A DNA stretch of 64,000 bases from Odobenus rosmarus divergens (GCF_000321225.1 NW_004451421.1:294286-358285), one strand, 5' to 3'. Counted from the stretch's first letter, positions 1 to 10,697 are shown. Made by a program: numbers and translations. Notes: generated by a model not told the origin, from the letters alone.

Positions 1-115
1 TCATGATTCTGAACTCTAGGTCCGACATTGCACTAATGTCCGTATTGAGTCGGTCCCTGGCTGACGGTACTACCTCTTGTTCTTTTTGTTGAGGTGATTT
101 TTTTTGTCTTGTCAT
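1..115 (-). CDS. L1 ORF1 protein, N-terminal 38 codons (partial)
   Basis: ORF1p is the RNA-binding, coiled-coil protein that coats L1 RNA in cytoplasmic particles. The start ATG is at 115-113 on the minus strand; the reading begins MTRQKKSPQQKEQE and stays open to the window edge, with DRLNTDISAMSDLEFRIM at its end. This matches the polar, Lys/Gln-rich ORF1 N-terminus followed by the conserved SDxEFR-type segment. The start was chosen because it is the first ATG after the A-rich end of the 5' UTR and the frame is uninterrupted. Only the N-terminal tip is visible; the coiled coil, RRM and C-terminal domain lie off-window, so function cannot be judged. Confidence 0.85.
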   Translation of the reverse strand, partial: MTRQKKSPQQKEQEVVPSARDRLNTDISAMSDLEFRIM

Positions 116-317
116 TTTGTCAGAGGAGAATAGATGAATGAGAGAAGAAAATGCTAACAGGTTAACAACGTCCTCTGAAAATATACTCTAACGAAATCAG
201 AAAAGCCCTGAAAGCAGGGGAAAAGAAAGGGAAAGAAAGAAAAAAGAAAGAGAAAAAAAAAAAAAAGAAAAAGAAAAAGAGAAAAACAAACAAAGACAGA
301 ACAGAACAAAAAAAACC

Positions 318-850
318 AGAATATGATCAAATACGATCAGGCTGGTGCATAGATCAGTGCCACATACTAGATTTTGGGTGTATTTAGGTTTGTTAGAAGA
401 AAGTGCCTCCTAAAATTTTAAAGAAAGAAAGACTTATATATGTACAAAATAAGGGTTGATATGATGAAGGGATGGAATATGACTGTAAAAATGAAAATTA
501 TAAAAAATTTTAAAAAAGGATTTAATCGGAAGGTGTTTGAAAAAATAAAGAAGAGGATTTTAAAAAAAGGAAAGAACGAAAGAAAAAAAGGAGAGAATGT
601 GATCAGGAAGGATACTGGAAAAAAGCCACACAGTGGAGATTTAGGGTATATTTTGATATGTTAGAAGAAACTGTATCTCAAAATTTTAAAGAGAGAACAA
701 TTTATATATATATATGCCAAAAATAAAGGTAACTACTATGAAGGGATAAAATATGACTCTAAAAATGAAAAATAAAAATTTTTTTTAAAAAAGGGATTGA
801 TAAGATGTTAGTTGGAAAAGGGAAAAAGAAAAATAAAAAAACAGTTAATA
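318..850 (-). repeat. Two-copy tandem repeat (~270 bp unit) inside L1 5' UTR
   Basis: Two diverged copies of an A-rich unit lie in tandem. TTAGAAGAAA occurs at 393 and 661, and GAAGGGAT-A-AATATGACT occurs at about 466 and 740, giving offsets of 268 and 274 bp. Both copies share the order AAAATTTTAAAGA..., TTATATAT, GAAGGGAT, ATATGACT and AAAAATGAAAA. The copies belong to the L1 5' UTR, between the GC-rich promoter part and ORF1. Confidence 0.75.
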
Positions 851-901
851 AAAAATTAACTTTGAAAGACTAATGAATCATGGTAAAAAAGCCATGAATT
901 C

Positions 902-1080
902 TTTTTTTTATAAAGATTTTATTTATTTGAGAGACAGAGAGCACGAGAGGGAAGAGGGTCAGAGGGAGAATCAGACTCCCCCTAAGCAGGGATCCCGATG
1001 TGGGACTCGATCCTGGGACTCCAGGATCATGACCTGAGCTGAAAGCAGTCGCTTAACCAACTGAGCCACCCAGGCGCCCC
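902..1080 (-). mobile_element. SINEC (tRNA-Lys SINE) inserted in L1 5' UTR
   Basis: Minus-strand SINE: tRNA-like head at the right (complement of GAGCCACCCAGGCGCCCC, ending 1080) and poly(T) at the left (902-910). The 15-bp TSDs are AAAAGCCATGAATTC (887-901) and AAAATCCATGAATTC (1081-1095), with one mismatch. The SINE is therefore younger than the host L1. Confidence 0.95.
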
Positions 1081-1179
1081 AAAATCCATGAATTCTATGT
1101 GCAGTATTCCCCTAGCGCTGGAGTTCTCCCATTCTCATTGATTGGTAAACTTGGTCTTGGCTGGCTGTTCCTGCTGATC

Positions 1180-1990
1180 TTCTGGGGGAGGGGCCTGTTG
1201 CCGTGGTACCCAAATGTCTTTGCCGGAGGCGGAATTGCCCTGCCCTTGCCGGATCCGGGCTAAGTAATCAGCTCGGGTTTCCTCTCGGGGGCTTTTGTTC
1301 CCTGCAAGCTCTCGGTACAGCTTTGGAGGACGAGAATGAAAATGGCGGCCTCCCAATCTCTGCCCTGGAGGAGCCGAGAACTCGGGGCCCCGCTCCTCAG
1401 TGCGCCCCCAGAGAAAAGCAGTCAGTCACTCCCGTGTCCCCGGTCTCCGGCCGCACTCCGTGCTCACCCGGCCCGTGACCGAGCGTTTCCATCTCTGGCA
1501 CCCGACCCCGTGTGGAGTCTCCAAACCCAGCAGATCCCTGCGGTGCGCTCCCGCGCCGCTCCTCCCGGGGGAGGAAGGGGAGTCTCCCCGGCTCTGCCGC
1601 TTGTTGGGTCCCTGCTGGAGGAGCAGTGGCCCGACTGGGCCGCCGATCACAGTTTATGGCAACCCCGAGTTGAGAGCCCGCGACTTGGCTCCGTCTCTGC
1701 AGCTTCCCTGCTCTGATACCTGGGAGCTCTGCTGCACTCAGGCAGCCCCGGTCTTTCTGTGACCCCGAGGGTCCTGAGACCACACTGTCATAGCGAGGGT
1801 TCCACCCCCCGCTTAGCCACTGGAGCAACGTCCCTCCGCGGAGCCGACTTCTAAAAGTTCCGATTTTGTGCTCCGTGGCTCTAGCACTCGCCGGAAGCGG
1901 CCGATGGAGGCCCCCTCCCCCGCCGTCTATCCTCCCGAATATCGCCTCGGATTCACTTCTCCGCATGTCCTACCTTCCAGTAAGTGGTCG
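1180..1990. promoter_or_regulatory. CpG-rich L1 5' UTR promoter segment
   Basis: This segment is dense in CpG dinucleotides compared with the AT-rich flanks, and coincides with the L1 5' UTR. L1 5' UTRs act as internal RNA polymerase II promoters in the germline and are normally silenced by CpG methylation. Many CpGs remain undecayed, which suggests a fairly young copy. No experimental activity can be inferred from sequence alone. Confidence 0.6.
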
Positions 1991-2119
1991 CTTTTCTGTT
2001 CAGAGAGTTGTTGCTATTCTTTTCTTTGATCTCCTGTTGAGTTCGTAGGTGTTCAGAATGGTTTGATCCCTATCCAGCTGAATTCCCGAGACCAGACGAA
2101 ATCCAGGTCTCCTACACCT

Positions 2120-2134
2120 CCGCCATCTTGCTCC
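2120..2134 (-). promoter_or_regulatory. YY1-type motif at L1 5' end
   Basis: The minus strand reads GGAGCAAGATGGCGG, containing CAAGATGGCGG, a strong match to the YY1 consensus, within the first ~15 bases of the element. In human L1 a YY1 site at the same place fixes the transcription start. The equivalent role here is inferred from position and sequence. Confidence 0.6.
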
Positions 2135-2137
2135 CCA

Positions 2138-2786
2138 TTCAGAAAGCTACGTATTTAACAGATAAATTGTTAAGTATTTTAGTAGCAAAATCAAGTTGAA
2201 TACTTGATATTCAGTTAATCAGTGAAAGCAGGGAAGTATATTTGAGGAACAGAGAAAGTTGAAAGTGCTAGTGATTGATGACAGTTGCAAACTTAGCAGT
2301 TTTAGCATGTACTTTATTTCTTTTTTTAATATTTAGGTTGTAATGTATCAAGAAAAGCTAGATTTACATATGTTAGTAATTGTAAATTCTCCTTTTTTTA
2401 ACAGCTTACCGTATAATCTCAGAATACTCTTCAATTAAAAGGCCAGAGAAACTTCATTCTGAGGGCTCAGTAAAAAAGAAGTTACCTGAAACCTTCAGTG
2501 AACACACTGGTATTTTCCTTTATGTTAAAATTTGGGAGCTAACACATTTGCATGTCAACATGCTTTATAACAGTGTGACAGATAATTGAGAGTTCTGGTG
2601 CTACGCATATGGAGTTAGCACACTCTAGCCTGTCTCTGCCACTAAAAGCAGCAAGAAATCCTGGACAGGACACATGAAACATCTATTTGAAGACTCTGAA
2701 AAGTAAATGGTAGCAGGCAGATTGGGAAAGGAGACCAGAATTTGAAGTTCTACTACACTGATGGTAAGGGAGTCTCTCTCTCTCTC
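2138..2786. other. Unique sequence, no recognised repeat
   Basis: AT-rich unique DNA. The only structure I see is a possible 105-nt exon at 2405-2509, listed separately. Confidence 0.4.
2405..2509 (+). other. Possible internal exon (105 nt, unrecognised)
   Basis: A pyrimidine-rich tract ending TTTTTTTAACAG (AG at 2403-2404) precedes a 105-nt segment, followed by GT at 2510-2511. One frame is open throughout: two bases (CT), then 34 codons starting Tyr-Arg-Ile-Ile, ending Glu-His-Thr, plus one base (G). The length is divisible by three and both junctions are phase 1, as in a symmetric cassette exon. The inferred peptide is Lys/Glu/Ser-rich and I do not recognise it. The donor (GTATTT) is weak. 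There is no neighbouring gene, so this may be chance or an exon of a gene lying outside the window. Confidence 0.25.
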
Positions 2787-2894
2787 TTTTAAGATTTTAT
2801 TTTTAAGCAGTCTCTACATCCAACCTGGGGCTTGAACTCATAACCCCGAGATCGAGAGTTGCAAGCTTCATAGACTGAACCAGCCAGAGGCCCC
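2787..2894 (-). mobile_element. Old, short tRNA-Lys SINE
   Basis: Degenerate minus-strand carnivore SINE: TTTTAAGATTTTATTTTTAAG at the left, then a decayed tRNA-like part ending GCCAGAGGCCCC. It lacks the long GAGAGAG mid-section of younger copies. Flanks AAGGGAGTCTCTCTC (2765-2779) and AAGGAAGTTTCTCTT (2895-2909) look like a diverged TSD. Confidence 0.75.
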
Positions 2895-3039
2895 AAGGAA
2901 GTTTCTCTTTTTGTTTTCCTCTAATGTCACTTGATTCTGACTCAAACGCAGCCCCAAACCCAGAGGCGCACACTGGATATGGAAACAAAAACTGAAGAGA
3001 ACTCTTCCTCTTTCTTGTCTGAGGAGCAGCGAAAGGGCT

Positions 3040-4480
3040 CCTTCAGGTCAGAAAAAGTGGGAGGCATCTTTTGGATTTCCCCTGTTCTTCCATGTCCTAT
3101 CTCTAGGCAGCACCATGAAAATAGTGGTGACCAGACAGGAGCCTGAAATTCTAAGGGGGGGATCCTTTCTGACCAGAATACGTGTGGTCCCGAGATTATG
3201 GAGTGAATCTCCATTGATGATATTTTTTCCCTCCTGTGCTCTCACTGCTTGGCCCTACATTCAGACACAATTGTGGGAAGTTTACAGCAGAGCAGGGAAA
3301 CAAAAATCCTAGCTATCTAGTTGGAGGACCAGGAAGAGAGGCCACAGAAGCTGGAAAGTATTGGGGAGATCATGGAGAGAAAGGAGGTCAAGAGAATAAT
3401 CGCATAAGTTTGTATATGAATTTTTGGGTTCACTTCTGAACTACACATGCATGAATCTGATTCTAAACAGCATACCATAGGCTTTGAGAACCAAGCTACA
3501 GGCTAAATCATCATCATGTTGCCAGACTGGCTATTCTGGCACATACATAGGATAAATCTAGATAGCACAACATTTTGAAACGTGAACTGATATTGAAGTC
3601 ATAGCCCATGGAAGGCAGATCAGACTTGCAGAGTGAATCTAACCTAGGTGATTGCTTCCTAAAACAAAAATCAGCATTCTTCTTAGGATTTATACAAACC
3701 TGGAGTCTTAAAACAAAATATTCAAAATGTCTAGGGTACACTGCAAATTTACTCAGCATTTGAAGAACCAGGAAAACTTCAACATTTAATAGGAAAGATA
3801 ATCAGCAGAGTTCAACCTTAAGAAGGCACAGATGTTGGAATTATCAGACAGAGTTAGTATAATTGCACTTTGAGAAATAAGGTCAAACATTCTTGAAATC
3901 AATAAAAAGAATGTTTCAGCAAAGAAATAAAAGATATAAAGAAGAACCAAAAGGGATATGAGTGAAATAGATAAAAGGGATTAAGAGATACAAACTTCCA
4001 GTTATAAAATAAACATGTCACAGAGATGAGAGGCACAGCACAGGGAATATAGTCAGTAATATTGTATTAATGTTGTTTGGTGGCAGTTGGTGACTGCACT
4101 TGTGATGAGTAATGAATGATGTATAGGATTGTTGAATCATTATGTTGTACACCTGAAAATGATATAACATTGTATATTAATTATACTTTAATAAAAATTT
4201 TTAAATAAAAGAAGAACCAAAAGGGAATTAAGAACTGAAATATACAATATCCAAAATTTAAAAAAAATCACTGGATGGGCTCAATAAGAGAATGAAGATG
4301 ACAGAGAAAAAAAGCCAGTGAGCTTGATGATAGATCACTAGAAATTATCCAATCTGAACAACACAGAGAAAAAAGATTGAAAAAAAAAAAAAAAACAACA
4401 GAGTCTCAGGAGCCTATAGGATAAATACAAAAAATGAGATTTGGAAAACTTATGTGCTGATCAAAGACATTTATATTCAT
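3040..4480 (+). mobile_element. Old L1 (HAL1/L1M-like) 5' part and ORF1 remnant
   Basis: Plus-strand ancient L1-related sequence. Landmarks from recalled HAL1/L1M consensus are GACCAGACAGGAGCCTGAAATTC (about 3131), CACTTCTGAACTA (about 3430), the ORF1-region stretch near 3690-3900, and GATAGATCACTAGAAATTATCCAATC (about 4330). Frames are broken throughout, so nothing is coding. It is interrupted by a younger L1 3' fragment at 3957-4207. The left boundary is uncertain (2912-3060). Confidence 0.65.
3957..4207 (+). mobile_element. 5'-truncated carnivore L1 3' end
   Basis: A 251-bp L1 3' UTR fragment with ATACAAACTTCCAGTTATAAAATAA near its start and TGTTGTACACCTGAAA...TTATACTTTAATAAAAA at its end. 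It is bounded by a perfect 19-bp TSD, AAAGAAGAACCAAAAGGGA, at 3938-3956 and 4208-4226, so it is a retrotransposition event into the older L1. Confidence 0.9.
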
Positions 4481-4689
4481 TAAGTCTAAACCAGTTGTTA
4501 CAAGCTGGGGAAAAGCTTTCCTTTACTTGAGGAGTTGGTAGGTTATTGCATAAAGACAGTAAGAAAAATGTAAATAACCTATCACTGCATGTTTCCCACC
4601 ATTTTGGTTTCCAGGAAAGTGAGTTAAACTCCAGGCCCAACTATCACCACAAGTTGCGAACCTTCCAGACAGATTTTCATTATTTATTT
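4481..4689. other. Unassigned gap between L1 pieces
   Basis: Nothing is recognised. It probably belongs to the decayed L1 on one side, but no landmark supports that. Confidence 0.3.
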
Positions 4690-5065
4690 CTAGGGCAAAA
4701 GGCGAAGAAATAAATAAAAGGGATCCAATTAGAAAAGAACAAGCAAAACTGTTGCTATTGACAGATGGCATGATTGTCTTCATAGAAAATGTATGGAATC
4801 TAAAAATTATACTAGAACTAATAAGTTAATTTAGCACGATTGATGAATACAAGGTCAATATAAAAAATTAATTGTATTTCTAAATATTAGTAATGATCAA
4901 TCAGAGAATGAAAATTTTTTAAAAATCAGTATAACTTATAAGAGCATCAGAAACTACAGATACCTAGGAATAACTTTAAGGAAAGATGTGAAAGACCTCC
5001 AAAAGAAATACTGCAAAAACATTGCTGAGGACAGAGCAAATTGAAAATAAAAAGTTACGTTGCAT
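4690..5065 (+). mobile_element. L1 ORF2 fragment (RT palm/thumb region), sense
   Basis: Plus-strand decayed ORF2 sequence. It matches the part of L1 ORF2 just before and after the catalytic FADD motif: a GGCAAAAGG...GGATCCAATTAG block, then GACAGATGGCATGATTGTC where the catalytic aspartates would lie (decayed), then AACTAATAAGTTAATTTAG and ACCTAGGAATAACTTTAAG. No open frame survives. Confidence 0.7.
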
Positions 5066-8000
5066 TCATTTTGGTTTTTAAATGTTGAACCAATTTTGCA
5101 TTCCTTGTAGGAAACCCTCAGTCATGAAATGTCAACCTTTTATGTCATTCTGAATTAGATGTCTTCAAATTTCATTGAGAATTTTCACTTTATGTTCATG
5201 AGGATATTATTTGTGCTTTTCTTATGAGACTCATGTTTTGATATCAGGCTTATGCTAATCTCATAAAATGGTTTGGGAAATTTTCAATCCTCTATTTTCC
5301 AAAAAGAAGTTGTGTATGATTGGTATTGTTTATTCTTTAACCTGAGAAGGCTATCTGGACTGGATTTTTTATTGTAAGATTTACAATTATTAAACTAATT
5401 TCTCAAATCAAGGGCTATTCATATTATTTGCATCTTCATGTGTCAGTTATGCTAATTTGTATCCTTAGCATTGGCTCATTTCATCTGGTTTGTCAACTTT
5501 ATTGGCAAAAAGTTGTTCATAGTATTCCATTTGGTTTTTTTAATGTATCTCTAGTGATGTCAGCTCTTTAATTCCTACTTTATTCTTTTATTTTTGCTCA
5601 ATCTCGTTAAAGGGATTATGTAATTTCAAAGAACTCACATTTGTTTACATTTGTTATGTTGTTTATCTATTCTCTATTTCATTGACTTCTGCTTTACTCT
5701 TTTTTTTCCCATCATTTTGCTTATGTTGGTTTAAAATTGCTCTTCTCTGTTTAGCTTCTTGAGGAAGAGGTTTAGATTATTGGTTTTGTATCCCCACCCC
5801 CCCCGCCGCCGAACAATACATTTACTTCTAAGCACTGCTTTGTTTATGTCCTACAAATTTTCATCTGATGTGTTTTTATTACCACTCAGTTTTATGTATT
5901 TTAAATTTTCCTTTGCGATTTCTTCTTTGACCTATTAGTTATTTAGGAGTGTTTGGCTTAATTTCCAAATATTTGAGGATTTTCCATATATTTTATTACT
6001 GTTTTTCTAGTTCAAGGCCATTGTGTTCGAGACCATACTCTATGATTTCAGTTTTCTTCAATTTACTGAGCCATGTTTTATAGCTTAGTATACAGTCTTC
6101 TTTGGTGAATTCTTAACACATTGACTTGTAAAGAGGGTGTGTTCTGCTGCTGGGTGGGTGCAGGGTTCTGTAAATATCATTAGGTTAAATTACTTGATAA
6201 TGTTGCTCAAATTTCTATTCTTATTGATTTTTGTCTACTTCTATTGATTACTGAGAGGAATATATCAAAACTGTCACTATGAATTTGAATTGGTATATAT
6301 TCCCTGTCAGTTCTGTCAGTTTTTGCTTCTTGTATCTTGAAACTCTGTTATTAGACACATGTATTTAGGACTGTTATGTCTTCTCTCTGAATTGACCCTT
6401 TGTCATTATAAAATGTCCTTTTTAATCTCTGGTCCTTGTCTTGAGGACCCTTTTGTTATCTATAAAGCCACACATGATTAATTTTTACATGTGTAATATT
6501 TTCCATCTAGAACTTTGAATTTTTATGTGTCTTTATATTTAAAGCATACCTCTTATAAACAACGTGTAGTTTGATCTTTATTTTTTATCTAGCCTGACAT
6601 TCTCTAGCATTGAATTAGTCTTAATGCACTTTCAGTTAATGAATTATCAACATGATTGACTTTAAGTCTACTATTTTGCTATTTTTTTCTATTAATTGTA
6701 TTTCAGTATTCTATTTTATTTCCTTTATTGATTTTTTATTTTTTCACTCTTCTGTTTTTTCTTCATGTTTGCTCTAAGGATTACAATATACATTCCTAGC
6801 CTATTACAATGTACCATGGATTAATATTATATCACTTCACCTATAATGTAATTAACTTATAATAGGATGCTGCCATTTACCCTATTCCATTTTTTGTGCT
6901 ATTGTTGTCATATGTTACTTCTATGGTGTAAATTGATAATACATTTTTATTGTCTTTTCAAAGGACACTTACATTTTAAATAAATTAGTCATTTATATTT
7001 TACTCACATATTTGCATTTCTGTTGCTTTTCATTTCTTCATGTAGGTCCATGGTTCCATCTGGTATAGTTTTCTTTAGGACTTCCTTTAACATTTACTGT
7101 AGCAGAGGTCGGCTGGTGATGAATTGTCTCACTTTTATTTCCACTTTTATTTTTGAAGGATACTTCTACTGAATATAGTATTCTAGGTTGATGGGTTGTT
7201 TTATTTTAACATTTTAAAGATATCATTACATTGTCTTCTGGTTTGCACTATTTCTATTGGAAAGGCAGTACTTACTTTAATCATTGTTCCCTGTAGACAG
7301 TATGTGCTTTTCTTTGGCTACTTTTAGGATTGCCTCCATCTCTGGTTTTTACCTGTTTGTCTCAGATGTATGTGGCTGTGGTTTTCTTTGCCTTCTTCCT
7401 ACCTGAGTTTGTTGAACTTCTTGTATGGGTTGATATTTTTCATCAAATTTAGATTAATTTTAGCTATTATTTCTCCAACTCTCTTTTGGCCTTAATTTTT
7501 CTCTCCTTTACTTTTGAGACTCAAATTATATGTATATTAGCTTGATGTTTTCACACATGTCACTGAGATCCTGTTCATTTTTTTTAGCCTTGTTTTTCTG
7601 TTTCAATTTTGATGGTATTCAAGTTGACTTTCTTTTGCAGTGTCAGATTTATTTGTGAGCTCATCCAGTGAATTTTTTTCTTTCGGTTATTAGAATTTTT
7701 TAGCTCTAGAATTTCCAGTTGTTTTTTAAATCATTTCCATTTATTTACTGAGCTTCCCAATAATATTCATTCCTTATGTCCATCTTTTTAAGAAGTCATT
7801 AAACATAATAACTATTTTGAATTCTTTGCTAATTTAAAATCTCTGTCCTTTCTATTGCTTTTTACCCCTAGTTATGGGTTAGATTTTCTGACTTTATGCA
7901 TTTAATATTTTTTAATGATGTGCTGAATATTGTTGAGAGATTGCATTTCATTGTCTTTCTTTAAAAGAGTTTTGTTTCTACAGGCAGTGAAACAAATGAT

Positions 8001-8870
8001 CAGATTGGTTTGATGCCTTTGAGCTTTATCAATAAGGTTTATAAAAGCAATTTTGGATGAGCCCTTACTACAACTGGCTAGAGTCCCAGTTGAATGACTG
8101 GGAGTATTAGACAAGGTCTGTAAACTGGCTATTCAAAATTCCTATTTTTTTTTTTTTTAAGATTTTATTTGTTTATTTGACAGAGAGATACACAGCGAGA
8201 GAGGGAACATAGGCAGGGAGAGTGGGAATGGGAGAAGCAGGCTTCCCGCTGAGCAAGGAGGCCAATGCGGGGCTCAATCCCAGGACCCTGGGATCATGAC
8301 CTGAGTCGAAGGCAGACGTTTAATGCCTGAGCCACCCAGGCGCCCCACAAAATTCCTATGTTTTGCAGTACTATGTGACTTCTGGAATCTCCATGTAGGT
8401 CATGTTGCCTGAGCATATACAGCTTAGTACATGTTCTGAGCATCTACAACTTAATACTCTGCTTAAGGGTTAAGGGGATCCCTCTGTGGGTTTCTGGAAC
8501 TCCTCTGGACAGCTTCTTCTTCTGTGTTACCCTGTACTACGAATCAACCTACTTCATCAGTCCCAAATTTCGGTCTATACCTTTTCAACTCATCAAGACC
8601 TCAAGATCTGCTTGCAAACCACCTCCCTACTTTGTTGTGCAGAAACTAACTGGGCAGAAATATGGGTGGTAGTGGTGATCACCACATAGATTTTTTGGTC
8701 TCTCCGGATGACAGTCCTGTGCTATTTTCCAGTGACTTAAAATAACTTATTCATGTTTTTGTCTAGTTTGAGAGTTGTTTACAACAGCAGGGATAGTCTG
8801 GTACCAAGTATGCCCTCATGATTAGAAGCAGAAGTCTCACTTACTTGTTTTTTACCAAGTTCAATCTATT
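5066..8870 (-). mobile_element. Long old L1M, antisense
   Basis: Minus-strand L1: ORF2 sequence from the RT region (TTGAACCAATTTTGCATTCC at 5086) back through the endonuclease region, then ORF1 and 5' UTR-like sequence to about 8870. It is nearly 3.6 kb after removing the SINE at 8146-8347. There is no poly(T) 3' end at 5066, so the 3' part of ORF2 is missing at this junction. All frames carry many stops. The right boundary is approximate. Confidence 0.7.
8146..8347 (-). mobile_element. SINEC, young type
   Basis: Minus-strand SINE with poly(T) at 8146-8158 and the tRNA-like head ending CACCCAGGCGCCCC at 8346. Carries the GACAGAGAGATACACAGCGAGAG block. The 12-bp TSD CAAAATTCCTAT is perfect at 8134-8145 and 8348-8359. 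It sits inside the L1M. Confidence 0.95.
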
Positions 8871-10685
8871 ATTTAAAGTAGGTGGAGGTTAACTAAATCC
8901 AACTGCTGTTCCTTCTCACTCTCCTTAAAACAAGTCAAAAACATATGTGTCCAACTAAAATTTCAAGGGCTAAGATTATGAAATATATGTAATTAATACT
9001 ATTGCACTAATAAATTCTATTCTGAAAACATAAACAGGCATTTAGCTTGAATTTTGAGTTTGGCATAATAATTTTTAAAACTCTTCAAGGAAGAATTTTA
9101 CAAAGGCAAACCAGTAGCTCTCTATAGATTAAATATTGGGAGCTGTGTTTCTTTTTTCCATTTGGAAGCATTGATTTCTTCTCTGTCTCGGTTTTTATGT
9201 GATGCACTGATTGACATGACTGCCTTGGGATGGCAAGTCCATTGCATTTCATTTTTTATCGTCTCCAAACATCTTGATTCAGGCCTCAGAGTCATTGATT
9301 GATTACAGTGCTGTCCTGAACATTGTGATGGGTTGTTTTGTTTTAAAATTTAACCTCTGTGGGTAAAGTGAAGAGGTGTCTATTATTTTGTAGACCTACT
9401 TTTAAGTGGCTACCTCTGTGACTCCTTATTCAGACTTCCATAATTTGTGATTTGTGGTTCTTTAGGCAAGTAACTAGCAGAAGTTCATCTCTCTTAGATA
9501 GCTCTTTCTTCTTGATAGAGGCAAAGAATTTTCAGGAAGCAGAGAACTCCCCTCCTCATTTTCTCCAGGTCACATGACATGCAGGGGCATTCAAGGTTAA
9601 CATGTCAGAGAATATGGCTCTGAAGATTAACCACATTCTTTGGCTTCCCATTAGTACACCAAGTGAGTGGAGCAAAAGCTGAGCTGAGCACGGCCTGAGC
9701 TCAAAGGTTATAGAAAGAAAATTCGAAGGAATCCCCCCTTGTACTCTCAAGTTTTACTTTGGCTGTGCCAAATGTTCATCTCCTTTGTCCAGGTTTGAGG
9801 ACTACTTCTCAGCTTCTTGCTAGCCTCTCATCTAGGACTAGGTATCTCTTAGGCCTAACATACAGAGTATCTCCTGTGATTTCAGCTTTTTTTCTCTGGT
9901 AGAAGGAGCTGGGATATGTAGACAGGACATGTAGATAGTAAATAGGAATCTGGTTATATTTTAGTATCACTGACTTGGCTATACTTGGTCAGGTTTTCTG
10001 TTTTTTCTGTATTTCTTGAGAATACTAAAGCTACATTTCTTTAAAGAGTAGTTCCCAATTCAGACTTTCTCTTTAATCTACTTGAATTAATGACATTTTG
10101 ATGTATTTTAATTTTGGGACTCAAAACAGGCACTTTTTTTCTTTTTCACTTTTCAGTGCAATATAGATTGTTTAATAGTTGCACAAAGAAATTGTAATAT
10201 CCATTTAATGTTAAAAAATGCTCTTAGGTAATGTTTAGGATCTACTGATGTAATGCTTATTTTATTTGCTCTTAGAATTCAATGTTTCCTAATTCCATAT
10301 ATGAGTAATCTACAAATATGAGAAGCTCAGGCATCCATCTATGTTGTGATGCTCTTTACTTACTGTCTTGGGGTATACTCTTGGGAATAGCTTCGCACGG
10401 AAAACAGTGGAATGGGAGGACTACAGAATTCCTCTGATTTTTCACATGGAGGAATATATGATCTGTCAGACCCATTTGCTCTTAGGAGGTCTCATAATGA
10501 CCTGGTAGTACAAGGGAAGTTGAGATTTCCCTGAGTCTTCCTGTATTCATACATTTTTCCTCCCTTTCGGCTCTGAAGCTTTGTTAGGATTCTTGCCTCA
10601 GACAAAAGGTTATCTAGTCTTTTAAAAAATTTCCCATTTTTTGGAATTGGTAGCAATCTTTAACTTCCTACCTGCAAAGAAAGAG
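8871..10685. other. Unique sequence
   Basis: AT-rich single-copy DNA. No gene, RNA gene or confidently named repeat seen. Open frames here are short and match nothing recognised. Confidence 0.4.
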
Positions 10686-10697
10686 AAAAGGAGACTC

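Larger units (their letters stand above)
1..2137 (-). mobile_element. Carnivore L1, 5' UTR and start of ORF1
   Basis: This is the 5' end of an L1 retrotransposon read on the minus strand. The element begins near 2137 with GGAGCAAGATGGCGG, runs through a GC- and CpG-rich 5' UTR (about 1100-2137) and an A-rich UTR stretch (about 120-890), and reaches the ORF1 start codon at 115-113. The rest lies outside the window to the left. The UTR is about 1.8 kb after subtracting the inserted SINE. The promoter end and ORF1 start are both present, so the copy was not 5'-truncated. Whether the rest is intact cannot be seen here. The right-hand target site should start around 2138 (ATTCAGAAAGC...). Confidence 0.9.

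Noticed and set aside
440..664. Lys-rich 74-codon frame
   Set aside because: An A-rich tandem unit of the L1 5' UTR read on the non-sense strand.
5795..5815. C-rich run CCCCACCCCCCCCGCCGCC as a possible quadruplex/promoter element
   Set aside because: Isolated substitution-rich tract inside an old antisense L1M; only two well-separated C-runs.
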